DNA from: Annona cherimola
Taxonomy: Eukaryota; Streptophyta; Magnoliopsida; Magnoliales; Annonaceae
Assembly (NCBI GenBank): GCA_030490835.1
Contig: CM059971.1
Span: forward strand, 69,520,224 to 69,584,223
DNA length: 64,000 bases
Reading direction: 5' to 3'
Below, piece by piece: positions 51,656 through 61,710 of the stretch. Position 1 is the stretch's first letter. Every line of letters starts with the position of its first letter. Position numbers and translations under genes: made by a program. The notes beneath the pieces are model-generated. The model was not told the DNA's origin. It made no database searches and was given only the letters and a program-made list of their open reading frames with translations.

Positions 51656-51684
51656 TAACTCTATATTATATATATGTGAGTCAT

Positions 51685-52030
51685 GATATTATACAATATA
51701 TTGATTATTCAATTTTTCATTTTATTTTTATTTTTCTTCATAAACATGTTTTTTAAGTGTATTTAATTCATATACTAAGTTTTTCCATTTTATAATATGT
51801 TTACATATTGATTTTTTATTTTTAAAAATTAGGGGCATATGAGTTATTTTTTACCTCTTAAAACATATGATTTTAAAGAATTAAAAATAAATATGTAAAT
51901 TTATTATAAAATGGAAAAACTTAGTGTATGAATTAAATATACTTAAGAAAATATGTTTATAAAGAAAAAATAAAAAAAGTAAAAATAAAATGAAAAAGTC
52001 GAATATTGTATAATAATCTAATATACAGTA
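51685..52030. mobile_element. AT-rich fold-back MITE
   Basis: Left arm ATACAATATATTGATTATTC, then a CATTTTATTTTTA tract. The right arm is its imperfect reverse complement, with TAAAAATAAAATGAAAAAGT and AATATTGTATAATAATC. No coding potential. Confidence 0.65.
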
Positions 52031-53880
52031 TATTGTCTATTATCATAAAACTATATATATAACGGCCGTAAGTGCTGTGGATATAATTCGCATTCATACC
52101 TCTTAGTTATGACTTATGCGACAATTTGATGATATTTGATAACTACTGGCCTGCTGGGTCAATGGAATGAAAATGAAACCATCCAAAATTTAGAAAGATG
52201 TTGTTGAATGCAGAAATTTTTTAGCCATACAGATGTATATAAATGAATTTGGTTGCAATTGATTTTTAATTTTTATCTGCAAATACTGTAGTTACTTTGG
52301 AGCTGTGATATTTGGTTAAATGCATCTATTTTCTTCATTAAATGTCATGAAAAATAATATTTTAAAATATAATTTTGGGCCAGATGCATGGGAGGATATA
52401 TGTACACGCTCGTTAGTATTAAAGGGGTAAGATTTGCAAATAATTAAGCAATCTCTAATGTTAACATTTATCATTATCCAATTGCAGAAGCAAGAAATTT
52501 ATACTTATCGAAAGGATATTTATATTTAAAATGTGAAAAAATAACTGAAACATGAAGTCCTAGAAATTTTATTACATGAATCATATTTTATTACAATTCA
52601 AGCCCAATTCACTCTACAAATTTCATTTTACATATTTTATTTACTCATAACTATCAATAATTCTGACTACTTGAACACACGTTAGGACTTTTATCAATCA
52701 GGCTACGCCTATATTGGCTACAGATTAATATGCTTACTTGTAACTACAATTATTATTTTTAATTGATATATATTTTACATCACATCTCAACTCATATTAC
52801 AATTAAGCATAAAATTAAATAAGGAGATATAACCCCAATTGGAATTGGAACTCAAGACCACATGTAAGGAGACAAAGCTCCTAGCTACCTGTGCTGGTCG
52901 CAGGTGTTACTATAATTATTTACTTGAATACAAATACTTTGTGGTGCGTGCACTAGAATGCAGATATTTGCAGGGATGACATTGAGCGTTGCTAAATATC
53001 AAATTTTAGTGGCGATGACATCCTACTGTTGCGTCGATCAAAAATTGTTTTCTGTGCTACACACGCATGCGTGAACAAATACATCGAAGGATAACAAAGT
53101 TTCGTGGCATGACATCCATTGGTACGTTGGTAGTCTTGTGGATATGGAATTACAGCCACGCACATCAATTCCATATTCTACATCTCTCCAGCTCTTTCGT
53201 CCTCGGATAGTCACATATATCCACATTTTTCATGGACGACCTTATCCTGTTCGATCCTACGACTCTCCTAATGTATACTAAGGTAGAGGCGCAACTCTAG
53301 GTTTGCCTTGCCTTAACTTTATTATCAACTTTATTTGTAAAATTTAAATCGTTATTGTAACTTTAATCTTATTTGTAAAATCTCAGCTCTAATTCGGTTT
53401 TACGTAGATCTGATCCTGGTTGAAATTTTGTAATTTTAGTTCTAATTAAGACATACAAGTTTTTACTTCAAAGAAAGAGTTACAAGTTTAAATTTTTATG
53501 TAAATATAAATTAAGAAGTCATCTAATAAAAATAATAATGTATAATTTAATTAAATTAAGGGAAAATGATAATGTAATATATTTCTAAATGAAATTTTAT
53601 ATTGTCAAGAGCATAAGGCGAACAAATATAAAAATAAATAATATAACACATAAATATAAATATAAATGATATAATTTACCTATAATATAATTCCAACATA
53701 ATGATAGTCTATTCAAACCTAAATATAAATAATATTAAAATATACGTATGTGAATAAATTTAATTTAGTCTATACTATATATTTTGTATTAAATATAAAT
53801 AAAAATTGAGTTTAGACTCCTATAGTTGGAGTTTGCTTGAACTCTTGATACAACAAAAGTGGCGAACATTTTGCATTAGG
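52031..53880. other. Spacer, no gene recognised
   Basis: AT-rich with a balanced patch at 52850-53290. Frames 52992-53174 and 53038-53226 (minus) overlap and are not recognised. Confidence 0.45.
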
Positions 53881-53884
53881 AGTT

Positions 53885-54125
53885 GTTTAGGAAATCATAA
53901 AATTTTTCAGTGTAAAACTTTTCATTTTCTACAACTATTCTATTTTTTAATTATTTTTTCACATTTTTCAATATAACTACCCTACTTTTCCAATCATTTC
54001 TACGCAACTATTCATATATCTAACCTATCTATTTTAGTTTTATTATTTTTATTCTTCATCATTACCTCCGTCATATCACATCATTTTCTACTAATTCAAA
54101 AACTTTTCGTCGCTAAAGTTTTGAA
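53885..54125. mobile_element. Tourist-like MITE copy upstream of cystatin C
   Basis: Interior matches 12474-12754 (ACAACTATTCTATTTTTTAA, CTACCCTACTTTTCCAATCA, TCATATCACATCATTT). It lies about 390 bp upstream of the cystatin start. Confidence 0.65.
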
Positions 54126-54329
54126 GTTACGTATGGCTAAAATTACAAATCCTAGAAATAAAAAAATTACTTTTTACAATATTCACTATAACATTATTAT
54201 CCGCAAAACTTAATTTTCAGCAACTATAATTTTTTATACTGTTAAATAGTATTTTTATCAAAAAAAACGCTAAGTGTCACCATAACTATGCCTTGAAATA
54301 TTGATTTTCTTGTAGTTAGACACGCATGC

Positions 54330-54510
54330 ATGCCGACTGCCGTCCATTTCATGAATGAATTTTGGTCCCATTCACACGATTTTCACATGGAACTACATTA
54401 TTGTAGGAAAGAAATAAAGCTGATCGATCCGATATCTATATAAGTAGTGTGGTAGGGTGGATTGGAATATAATTCAAAGGCGCAGCTGAATCAGTATACA
54501 TATCGAAGCG
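54330..54510 (+). promoter_or_regulatory. Cystatin C promoter and 5' leader
   Basis: The TATA box (TATATAA, 54437-54443) lies about 70 bp before the ATG. About 180 bp are nearly identical to the region before 62751, including CATTCACACG and GGAACTACATTATTGTAGGA, the latter with a CTACATTATTGTAG inverted repeat. At 54384-54389 this copy has CACATG where the other has the G-box CACGTG. Confidence 0.75.
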
Positions 54511-54739
54511 ATGGCCTCTCAAACACTCATTTGCTCATCCACTCCCAAACTTGCCACCTTTAATAATTTTCGTACTACACCTCCTCCACCTCTGGCTCTT
54601 CCTTCTCCTCGTGCATTCAATAGCTCTTCTTCTCTTCCAACGCTCTCCCTCAAAGCCTTCAGCTTTGGGGTCAAGCCTTTACAAACATCTGATTTCAAAT
54701 GCTACGCCACTGTCACAGATGAAAAGGACATCATTTCCG
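54511..54739 (+). CDS. Phytocystatin C, exon 1 (predicted plastid transit peptide)
   Basis: From the ATG, 76 codons plus one base precede the splice donor (TTCCG|GTGCG). The encoded MASQTLICSSTPKLATFNNF… is rich in Ser, Thr, Pro and Ala, has Arg and Lys but almost no acidic residues until about residue 70, and starts Met-Ala-Ser. These are the usual features of a chloroplast transit peptide, with possible processing near CYA|TVTDEKD (residues 64-70). There is no long hydrophobic core as in an ER signal peptide. Exon 1 of the paralogue at 62751 is very similar and intact, so selection for this N-terminus is likely. Plastid targeting is an inference from composition. Confidence 0.85.
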
Positions 54740-54896
54740 GTGCGTTCTAATATTTTTTTGCTCTTCTTTCTCTCATATCTTGATTAAATCCATAACATAT
54801 TATAAAATAGGAGAAACACTTTTATCCACAAAGAGTTCAATGGAATGAATGAAGGAATGAGCTAATTAATTAATTACATGTACGTGTTCCATGCAG

Positions 54897-55207
54897 TTGT
54901 TCATAAGAATGGTCTGGTTGGTGGGTGGGAAGATATCAAGGACGTGGACCACGATGACTATGTGCAGGCACTAGGCCAGTTCGCGGTGGATGAAGAGAAC
55001 AAAAAACCGGAGAATGCGAAGACCCCCATCAAATTCCTTCGCGTGGTGGAAGCAGAACGGCAGCTGGTGGCTGGAGTGAATTATAGGCTGTGGATCGAAG
55101 GGGAGGTGGACAAGGTGGACAAGGTGTTCAAGGCTCGTGTCTTTGTTGGCCTCCCCATTTATCCGAAAACCCTGGAGTCTTTCAACCCTGTTCCATGGAA
55201 AAACTGA
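54897..55207 (+). CDS. Phytocystatin C, exon 2 (cystatin domain)
   Basis: It is joined to 54511-54739 by a 157-base GT-AG intron and completes a 179-residue protein. The domain has the N-terminal Gly pair (LVGGW, residues 83-87), a plant-type helix motif (LGQFAVDEEN, 102-111; family LARFAV) and the QxVxG protease-binding loop (QLVAG, 132-136). The usual second-hairpin Pro-Trp is GLPIY (161-165), so the Trp is missing there, although PVPW ends the protein (174-177). A 9-base duplication gives DKVDKV (148-153), absent from copies A and B. It is predicted to inhibit papain-like cysteine proteases (MEROPS C1A). The frame is open and splice sites are intact, so it is probably functional. Confidence 0.9.
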
Positions 55208-56432
55208 GATCATGTGATCATATATGATCCATCCATCTATCTACCTATGAAAATAAATGTTGGCTGCTGACACGATGATGTCTATCAGCTAAATGAATGT
55301 TGGCTACTCTTGTTTCTATGTATCGTTATGCGTACTTTGATGGTTTAATTGCACGTGTCATGAATTTTTTTTATACATGATTGATCTCAATCTTGATCAA
55401 GAAAACAATAAACAAATCAACCTATTAAAAACTTTGCACTTCATTGAACGCAGATCATCATCCACACCACGTTAAACATTTGACAAGTGTATAACATATA
55501 TTGAATAATCTCAGATAACTTTAATTCTATCAACAGTCAAAAGTTTTATGAAAATGGTACTTTTGTTCTTTGTTAGTTAAAACAATATTTTCAGAGGCTA
55601 AATTAATTGATGGTCTTGGATTTTGTATATATAAACATCTCAGGAAACTTCACACTCAAATCGGTTGTATTTTATTGCATCAGTTGTAGAGTCCAAAGCT
55701 GTAGATATTTATTTATTCATAAGCGTTTCTCTGTGGAGATTACCTTATAAGCCTATACGTGGAAACATCATAATTAAAATCAACTAAGCAATCGTTTTTT
55801 ACAAATACAACAATAAAAAATTCCCAAATTTAACTATAGATGTTTTAACTACTGTGCAAGCCATATATGCCATTATCTTTTGCGTACCATACTGCAAGAA
55901 ATTGTATTTTTTCATGCTTAGTTTTAATGACATCCGTCTTGTGTTGGAAAAGATAACAATTAGCAACATTAGTAATTATTATCGTTTTTTAGCTTTACTA
56001 ACGATGGTATGGGAATAGTTGCCAAAAGTAATCTTCTAACTCTAATAAAAAAAATTCTTTCAAAAAAAATAAAAATTATTAGGTGTATTTGTCATTCCTT
56101 GAAACATGTCAATTTAAAACTTTTTAATTTGCATAACTATCCTCTATTATAGTTATTTTCTTACCTCTTTTTACACAATTACCTTACTTTTCAATTATTT
56201 CTCCACGATTACCTATATATTTATTCTCTTAGCTTCTTACTATTACCCTTATCTTATTACATGACTTCTCCTCTTTTAAAAACTTTCACAGTAAAATTTT
56301 TTAAAATTTTTTTTATCAAATACCAAAAATACTAATTAGCAACCTATAACTTTTAGTTACTGCAACAAAAATTGATATAATAAATCATCCTTTTATAACT
56401 TAATTTAAATTTGGCTACATCTAATATCTAAT
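55208..56432 (+). repeat. Cystatin 3'-flank block C, proximal part
   Basis: Matches the reverse of 38640-39908. It includes a Tourist-like MITE at about 56085-56335. It ends at the TSD CTAAT (56428-56432) and resumes at 60609, running to about 61260. Confidence 0.8.
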
Positions 56433-56789
56433 TGTTCCGGCCTCGTGAAAAATCATTAATATATCCATTCAGTTTTTGGTTGAATGTAAAATTGTTTTCC
56501 TGCGGCTTTGAGAATAAATGCTTAATTAATTTCCCGGCAAAATTTTAAAGCATCCAATTCTTTAACCGAGTCCGAAAAGTACATCACAGAAATATTTTGC
56601 ATTGTGTTCCACATTCTGATTTTATATCTCTAACGAGAAAACCCTTGATTAAAAGAGCTGAATACAATGGTCCATAAAAAAAATGCTTAATAATAATGAA
56701 GTGCGTAGAAGATCCTTCTATGTCTTTACAAGTGCACGAAAAATCGTGTCTAACAAAAATATAAAGATAAATGAGTACACTTCGCCCCG

Positions 56790-56955
56790 CGCCGTGACTC
56801 GGATGTGAGGTATATGACGTCATGCGCCATATCTTAAATATGAAGTACATGACGTCGCGCGCCATGACTTAAATATGAGGTACATGACGCCACGCGCCAT
56901 GACTTGAATGTGAGGTACACGACGCCACGCGCCATGACTTAAATGTGAGTTTACG
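56790..56955. repeat. 37-bp tandem array, copy 2
   Basis: Same CGCCACGCGCCAT-containing units as at 1785-1965, about four copies. Confidence 0.8.
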
Positions 56956-57057
56956 CTTAGCCCGTCGACCATCGATGACTCGGTTTTGGAACTAGTGAGG
57001 GGCCCGTTGGCTACACTAGTGACCCTACACAGCAAACTAAGTGCGCTCTTAGCTTCT

Positions 57058-57225
57058 GGATTTACACAGCAGACCAGCGTGTCCCGCTTTCAGCTTCTGT
57101 ACTTATACAAGAAACCAGCGTCTCCCGCATTCAGCCTCTGGATTTACACAGCAGACCAGCGTGTCCCGCTTTCAGCTTCTGTACTTATACAAGAAACCAG
57201 CGTCTCCCGCTTTCAGCCTCTGGAT
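57058..57225. repeat. Direct duplication of an 82-83-bp unit
   Basis: TTTACACAGCAGACCAGCGT... occurs twice in tandem here but once in copy 1 (2080-2160). Confidence 0.85.
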
Positions 57226-57318
57226 TGAACAATTGGGTGGTTTTACCAAGAAATGGATTCAACCGGATTTAAAAAGTATGTTTGGGTCATTTTTGACTAA
57301 TTAAAAAGGTTTGGGCCC

Positions 57319-57490
57319 AACTGGGCTTGTTGAAAAGAGTTTGGGCCTTCTTGGGCTTTTTGGAGATTTTTGTGCCGTCTTGGGCTTTTTAGAGATTTTT
57401 AGGCCATCATGGGCTTTTTGGAGGGTTTTGAGTCATCTTGGGCTTTTTGGAGATTTTTAGGCCATCATGGACTTTTTTGGAGATTAAGGC
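57319..57490. repeat. 29-30-bp tandem array, copy 2
   Basis: About five GGGCTTTTTGGAGATTTT units against 15-16 in copy 1. Confidence 0.85.
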
Positions 57491-57884
57491 TCGGGTTGAG
57501 CGAAGAGGTCATATATATATATATATATATTTTTGTATATATATTTGTATATATATAATAGAAATGTACTTAGCCTTGCATATCAACTTAACCCACTGTT
57601 TGGGGAGTATCTACTCAGGCAAAAGTATATGAAAATTCTTTTTTATATTATATATATTTTTGAAAGTCTAAAAATATATATATTTTTTTTAGGGCCCATG
57701 GAGCAAATACATATATATATATATTTTTTTTGAAGGCTCGCGGGACAAAATATTCATTTTTGGAGGCCCGCGGGGCATTTATATAATCTTAGAAATCAAA
57801 ATCTTTTTTTTGGATGCCTTTGAATATATATGCGTATTTTGATATATTTTGATAGAAAATACACATATTTTTATTTTATTTTCA

Positions 57885-58150
57885 AAGGAGGAAATATACT
57901 TAACCCGTGTGTCAATTCAACCCGCCAGTCGGGGAGTATCCACGTTGGGAAAAATAGTTTTTGAAAATAATATATATTTATATATATATAATATACACAT
58001 ATATATTTTTATTTTATTTTCAAAGGGAAAAAATATACTTAACCCGTGTGTCAATTCAACCCGCCAGTCGGGGAATATCCACGTTGGGAAAAGTAGTTTT
58101 TGAAAATAATATATATATGTATCTATATATTTATATATATATAATATATA
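57885..58150. repeat. 150-bp tandem array, copy 2
   Basis: Two AACCCGTGTGTCAATTCAAC units against seven in copy 1. Confidence 0.85.
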
Positions 58151-58344
58151 AAGAAGAAACTCTCTCTCTCTTTTTTTTTTTTAAACTAAAAGAAAAAAAG
58201 AAAAATCTGGAGAACTTCGATGAGTTTTCCGCTCCAAGTTCTCCTCCCTCCCGTTGTGTCCGTTCTCAAATTGCAGCTCAAGGGGCATATTTATAGGCTC
58301 GACAATGTAGTTTCGCGGGTTTGGATGGATTCTGGGGCTGTCGT

Positions 58345-58485
58345 CGTTCCCGCGGAACTTCATTCCGCGGAACTACCTTTACGCGGAATTCGGGATTTCG
58401 TTGCCGCGGAACTGTGTCCATGCGGAACTGCATCCGCGCGGAATCGATGAACTTTTGCCGTGTGGTGATTTTCGCGGAACCCAAT
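58345..58485. repeat. CGCGGAAC motif array, copy 2
   Basis: About eight CGCGGAA(C/T) motifs, again at the border between the shared LTR half and the captured fragments. Confidence 0.75.
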
Positions 58486-58558
58486 TGTCGTGGGTTCAGC
58501 GGCAAAAGCTGGCAGCTAGCTTTCTGATGCTTTTTCTTACACCACAATCTGCAACATA

Positions 58559-58602
58559 TCCTCGTCATAGTTCTCTGCCCACCATCTTTGAGCTTGCCAT
58601 TT
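58559..58602 (-). pseudogene. Captured BRX-domain fragment
   Basis: Within a 170-codon minus frame the end reads KWQAQRWWAENYDED. KWQAQRWWAENYD is characteristic of the first BRX repeat (BREVIS RADIX and RCC1-PH-FYVE proteins). The preceding residues (LLQQIIAEHATLESLVLTGS, then DGQGVLRM) are coding-like but I do not recognise them. Confidence 0.7.
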
Positions 58603-58990
58603 ACTACTACGTCCAGCATGGACCACCTCATACTCCCTGTCCATCCTCAGCACCCCCTGTCCGTCTGAACCTGTAAGCACCAAGCTTTCGAGAGTAGCAT
58701 GCTCTGCAATGATCTGCTGCAGCAGGTAATGCTGAGCCGATGCAGCAATCAGTGAGCTGATCGTCCACACCACCCTTGGCTTCAACTGGTCCTGCCATGG
58801 CACCGTCCTCGTGAGCGCCGCTGGCCATTTCATCGTCATCAGCGAGCTCACGGCTCTCTGCTTCTCTGGCGAGGGGTGGATGAAATTCCCCTCCAATCTT
58901 CCGTCCAAGCCGCGTAGTCCAGTCGTCGTCACAGACAGGGTGTTTGCGCCTTGTGACATTGGGAACCCTTGGCGCTCCCATTGGAGGCTC
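58603..58990 (-). pseudogene. Captured coding-like fragment, gene not recognised
   Basis: A continuous minus frame, GC-rich, with FIHPSPEKQRAVSSLMTMKW, PWQDQLKPRVVWTISSLIAA and SAQHYLLQQIIAEHATLESL. The style resembles plant F-box-associated regions, but I cannot name the family. Confidence 0.4.
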
Positions 58991-59003
58991 TTCTCCTCAA
59001 TCT

Positions 59004-59105
59004 CTTGCAGACGCATGTGCAGGCTACGACGTCCTTGCGCGTTGGCCACCGGTCCTTGCTAGATTCCACTCGCTGGATAATCTCGCCGAGGAGCTTGGGC
59101 AGCAT
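59004..59105 (-). pseudogene. Captured Tubby-like protein F-box fragment
   Basis: The minus frame reads MLPKLLGEIIQRVESSKDRW, then PTRKDVVACTCVCKR. This is the F-box of plant Tubby-like proteins (pattern LPELLGEIIQRVEASEDRWP and RKDVVACACVCRRWR). Similarity stops just before the conserved WR; the Tubby domain is absent. Confidence 0.85.
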
Positions 59106-59189
59106 CTTGGACCCAGAATCCTACGGCGACTGACTGCCATCGTCCTCTCCTTGTCCGTCTGGTCTGGTAGCTACCTTCGTCCCGCCTTT

Positions 59190-59600
59190 ACGCCTGCCTC
59201 GCTTGCGCCACAGTCTCCTGCTGGGCCACGAGATCGTCATCGGCATCATCCGCGCCGAGCTCTTCTGCTGCGTTTGCAGCGATCAAGTCAATGACCGAGA
59301 CTTCGACGCCATTTCGTCGTTGTGCAGACCACAGCCGCCTATGACACGCAACGGACTTGCGCGCCCGATAGCCTTCGGAGGCGACGACGGGTGGAGTATC
59401 GACCATGGGTGCCAGACTCGACCGAGCAGGCGTTGATCAGCCGGCAGTCGAGCGTCTTGCCGGGAGACTCGTCACCTCAGGGCCTGGTGAGGTTCCCACC
59501 AGAGAGAATCAATGGAAAATGCTCCTCGCTCTTTCACAGCAGTTTCCGACAGCTGAGCGACGTGGTCGACCAGGGAAACCTCTGTGACCGGAATCTCTCC
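59190..59600 (-). pseudogene. Captured coding-like fragments, not recognised
   Basis: Minus frames include NGVEVSVIDLIAANAAEELG with an acidic run (59406-59190) and GEIPVTEVSLVDHVAQLSET with WWEPHQAL (about 59610-59490). GC content matches the recognised fragments. Families unknown. Confidence 0.4.
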
Positions 59601-59684
59601 CAGCCATTGATCCCGCGACTTTCAGCAGCTGCTTCACCGGAGAAGCGCCTTTGTTTCCAGCTGCAGATCTGTCGTCTGCTCCAT

Positions 59685-59812
59685 CAAGAACTTCTGGCCC
59701 ATCGGACAGCATAGTTTGAGCGCCGGCAGCGTGTTGCCTAGCTCCGGTATCTCTTCGTAGCTGAAGCCGACTCCTAGATCAACGCACCCCATCAGCTCAC
59801 CGAGATCTCCGC
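59685..59812 (-). pseudogene. Captured DUF1685 fragment
   Basis: The minus frame reads GDLGELMGCVDLGVGFSYEE, then IPELGNTLPALKLCCPMGQK. Plant DUF1685 proteins have DLDELKGCLDLGFGFSYDEI followed by PELCNTLPALELCYSMSQ. Several conserved residues are altered. Biological role of the family is not established to my knowledge. Confidence 0.82.
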
Positions 59813-59867
59813 GCACATGGATCCTTTTCTCTCCCCTCTACTGGTCCGGCAGTATCTGTTGTAGTAG

Positions 59868-59884
59868 TGAGAGAGAGAGAGAGC
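59868..59884. repeat. (GA)n microsatellite
   Basis: GAGAGAGAGAGAGAG between two captured fragments. Confidence 0.85.
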
Positions 59885-60072
59885 TCTTGGTTATCCGACA
59901 CCGCAGACGAGCTGCTCCCCGTCGACCCCGTCGAAGGCCCGTCAACACCTCTGCTCCCTTTCTGCCTCGACTCGCTACCTGCTGCCGGCCGACTGCTTCC
60001 ATCTTACGATCTGCCATTTTCGAAGCCTCTAGCTGAAAACCGATGCAGCTATCCAGAAGCTCCCTGCGATCT

Positions 60073-60602
60073 ACTTCAACACCTCAGAGCCCCGGTACAG
60101 CATGCCCTGTAGGATTTCCGTAGTCATGATAAGGCAGCTAGAATTCGGCGCCAGAGTTACATCGCCAGTCCAAGAACTCTTGCGACAGCTCTCGGTACTT
60201 CTGGTTGCTTAAAGCTTTCAATGGAGATGTGTAGATGACCCGCTGCTTATCCCCGAAGGCCATCGCAATCACATACTCTGCAACGGCAGTTTTGCCAGCG
60301 GAGGTGTGGGTCGAGACCAGAACAGATTCATCGCAACCAACACTTTTTGGAGAGGGTCGAGCTCGAAAGGGTAAGTTTTTGCAGGTTCGCTGTTGTATAC
60401 AGGGTTCGACAGAGTGTTGTAGACACCTGCACCCTTGGGCACCTCGTGAACGCAGGTCCGCGTGATTTTGGGCCGCTTGGGAGTGGAATCTGGCCTGGAA
60501 ACATGCCCATCCGAACTCGCCGGCGGTTCCGAGGATTTTCGGTTACTGCTACTCACGGATTCAACCATTTCCTCTGAAAAATCAGCTCGATTTCTACTCA
60601 TC
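60073..60602 (-). pseudogene. Captured MTR4/HEN2-type RNA helicase 5' fragment
   Basis: From the LTR's own start the minus frame has [20 protein letters not shown]…, then [36 protein letters not shown] and PLQKVLVA. After a frameshift come [20 protein letters not shown] and [20 protein letters not shown], then, after a gap and another shift, [21 protein letters not shown]. This is the N-terminal half of RecA domain 1 of MTR4/HEN2 (DExH exosome-cofactor helicases), with Walker A SAGKT present. The DExH box and everything after it are missing. The helicase-like frame starts within the first bases of the LTR. Confidence 0.88.
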
Positions 60603-60608
60603 ACTAAT

Positions 60609-61260
60609 GTTGGGAAACGCAATAATATTTTTGGTCAAATATGAATGGCACTAGCTATTAAATTATTTTGACTACATATAGTTTAAAAATAGCTACTTTC
60701 TACCAAAATTTAAGAACAGTAAGATTTATGCGACCCTTAAACAGTAAAGTGTTTGCAATCACATAAGTATAAATTATATATCTATACTACTTTCTACTAC
60801 TTTTGGAATATAATTGCTGATTCAAGCCCAACATTAGCAAAAATTGGCAAAGAAAAGTTTCATCGAGTAGTATTGCCTCTAAAAGTTTAGGTTGCAAAAA
60901 GTTACATCTTAGCAACCATGGCCAAAAATTTTGTCATTAAAGTTGTAGCTTTAGCAACATATATATTCAAATTATTGCTAAATGCAAGTTTTTTGCTTCA
61001 TATAGTATAGATTTGACTATACATATTTATTTTAGAACATATGGGGCCAGTTTGGAAAATGATAAAACTATTGGGAGAAGTTTTCGGCATAAAAGCTTTA
61101 AAATAAGAAAAAATTATGTGATATGCAATAATTGTAAAAATAATAGTTGCATGAAAATTTTCGAAGAAATAATTGAAATGTAAGGTAATTGTATACAAAA
61201 TGTGATGAAATTATTGAAAAATAATTTGAATAATTTACAAATTTACCCACATAATTTCTA
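60609..61260 (+). repeat. Cystatin 3'-flank block C, distal part
   Basis: Continues 56432 after the solo LTR. It matches the reverse of about 37870-38626, including the AAATATGTATAGTCAAAT-type phrase reversed and a degraded Tourist-like piece (61040-61215). Confidence 0.78.
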
Positions 61261-61456
61261 ATCCTATTTACTGACAAATGTTAGTTCGCATTTCAAATCG
61301 GCAAGCTGCAGATGACATGGTAATAGCTCATCACAAAGTTTGGCCGTTGATATCATAATGTCGTACCTCTGAAATTTGGCAACACAAGATCGCCAATTAT
61401 ATACTTATATCCCCTCTAAATAAATTGCTATTCCTCTTTGTTTCATCATCAATTTC

Positions 61457-61700
61457 GGATCTCGGTTCAATGCACCTAGGTGTACTTCACTTATTTTTAA
61501 ATTTTATTTTAAAATGTTTTCACAAGTGTTAATCTAAGTGTATTTAATTGTGTACCAATTTTTACCATTTTTTGTGATTTTTAGATATTTTTCGGATTTT
61601 TAAAAATCAGTGACATTTTTAATAATTTACTTTCATGAAAAAATGTTCAAAAAAATTAAAAAAGTAGGTGAAGTACACCTGGGTGCATTGAATCGAGTTC
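61457..61700. mobile_element. MULE-type MITE
   Basis: TIRs GGATCTCGGTTCAATGCACC and, reversed, GAACTCGATTCAATGCACC, extending through CTAGGTGTACTTCAC. It is flanked by CATCAATTTC on both sides (61447-61456; 61701-61710), consistent with the 9-10-bp duplication of Mutator-like elements. 244 bp, no coding. Confidence 0.85.
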
Positions 61701-61710
61701 CATCAATTTC

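Larger units (their letters stand above)
56433..60603 (-). mobile_element. Giant LARD-like solo LTR, copy 2, with captured gene fragments
   Basis: Flanked by CTAAT on both sides (56428-56432; 60604-60608). The undisrupted site is seen at 38627-38631. On the minus strand it starts TGATGAGTAGAAATCGAGC and ends CACGAGGCCGGAACA, so TG...CA termini and a 5-bp duplication are all present. Neither end recurs inside, and the end sequence equals the LTR end beside the primer-binding site at 1427, so this is a solo LTR of 4171 bp. The left 2 kb carries the family's tandem arrays in shortened form. The right 2.1 kb is made of host gene fragments. Confidence 0.88.

Noticed and set aside
52992..53226. Overlapping minus-strand small proteins
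   Set aside because: Two frames overlap over the same bases and neither shows motif, signal peptide or splice structure.
54740..54896. Continuation of exon 1 into the intron frame as a single-exon gene
   Set aside because: The frame stops three codons after the donor, and exon 2 has a matching acceptor and phase, identical in the paralogue.
60073..60602. A functional RNA helicase gene
   Set aside because: Frameshifts interrupt it and it ends before the DExH box; it lies wholly inside a solo LTR.
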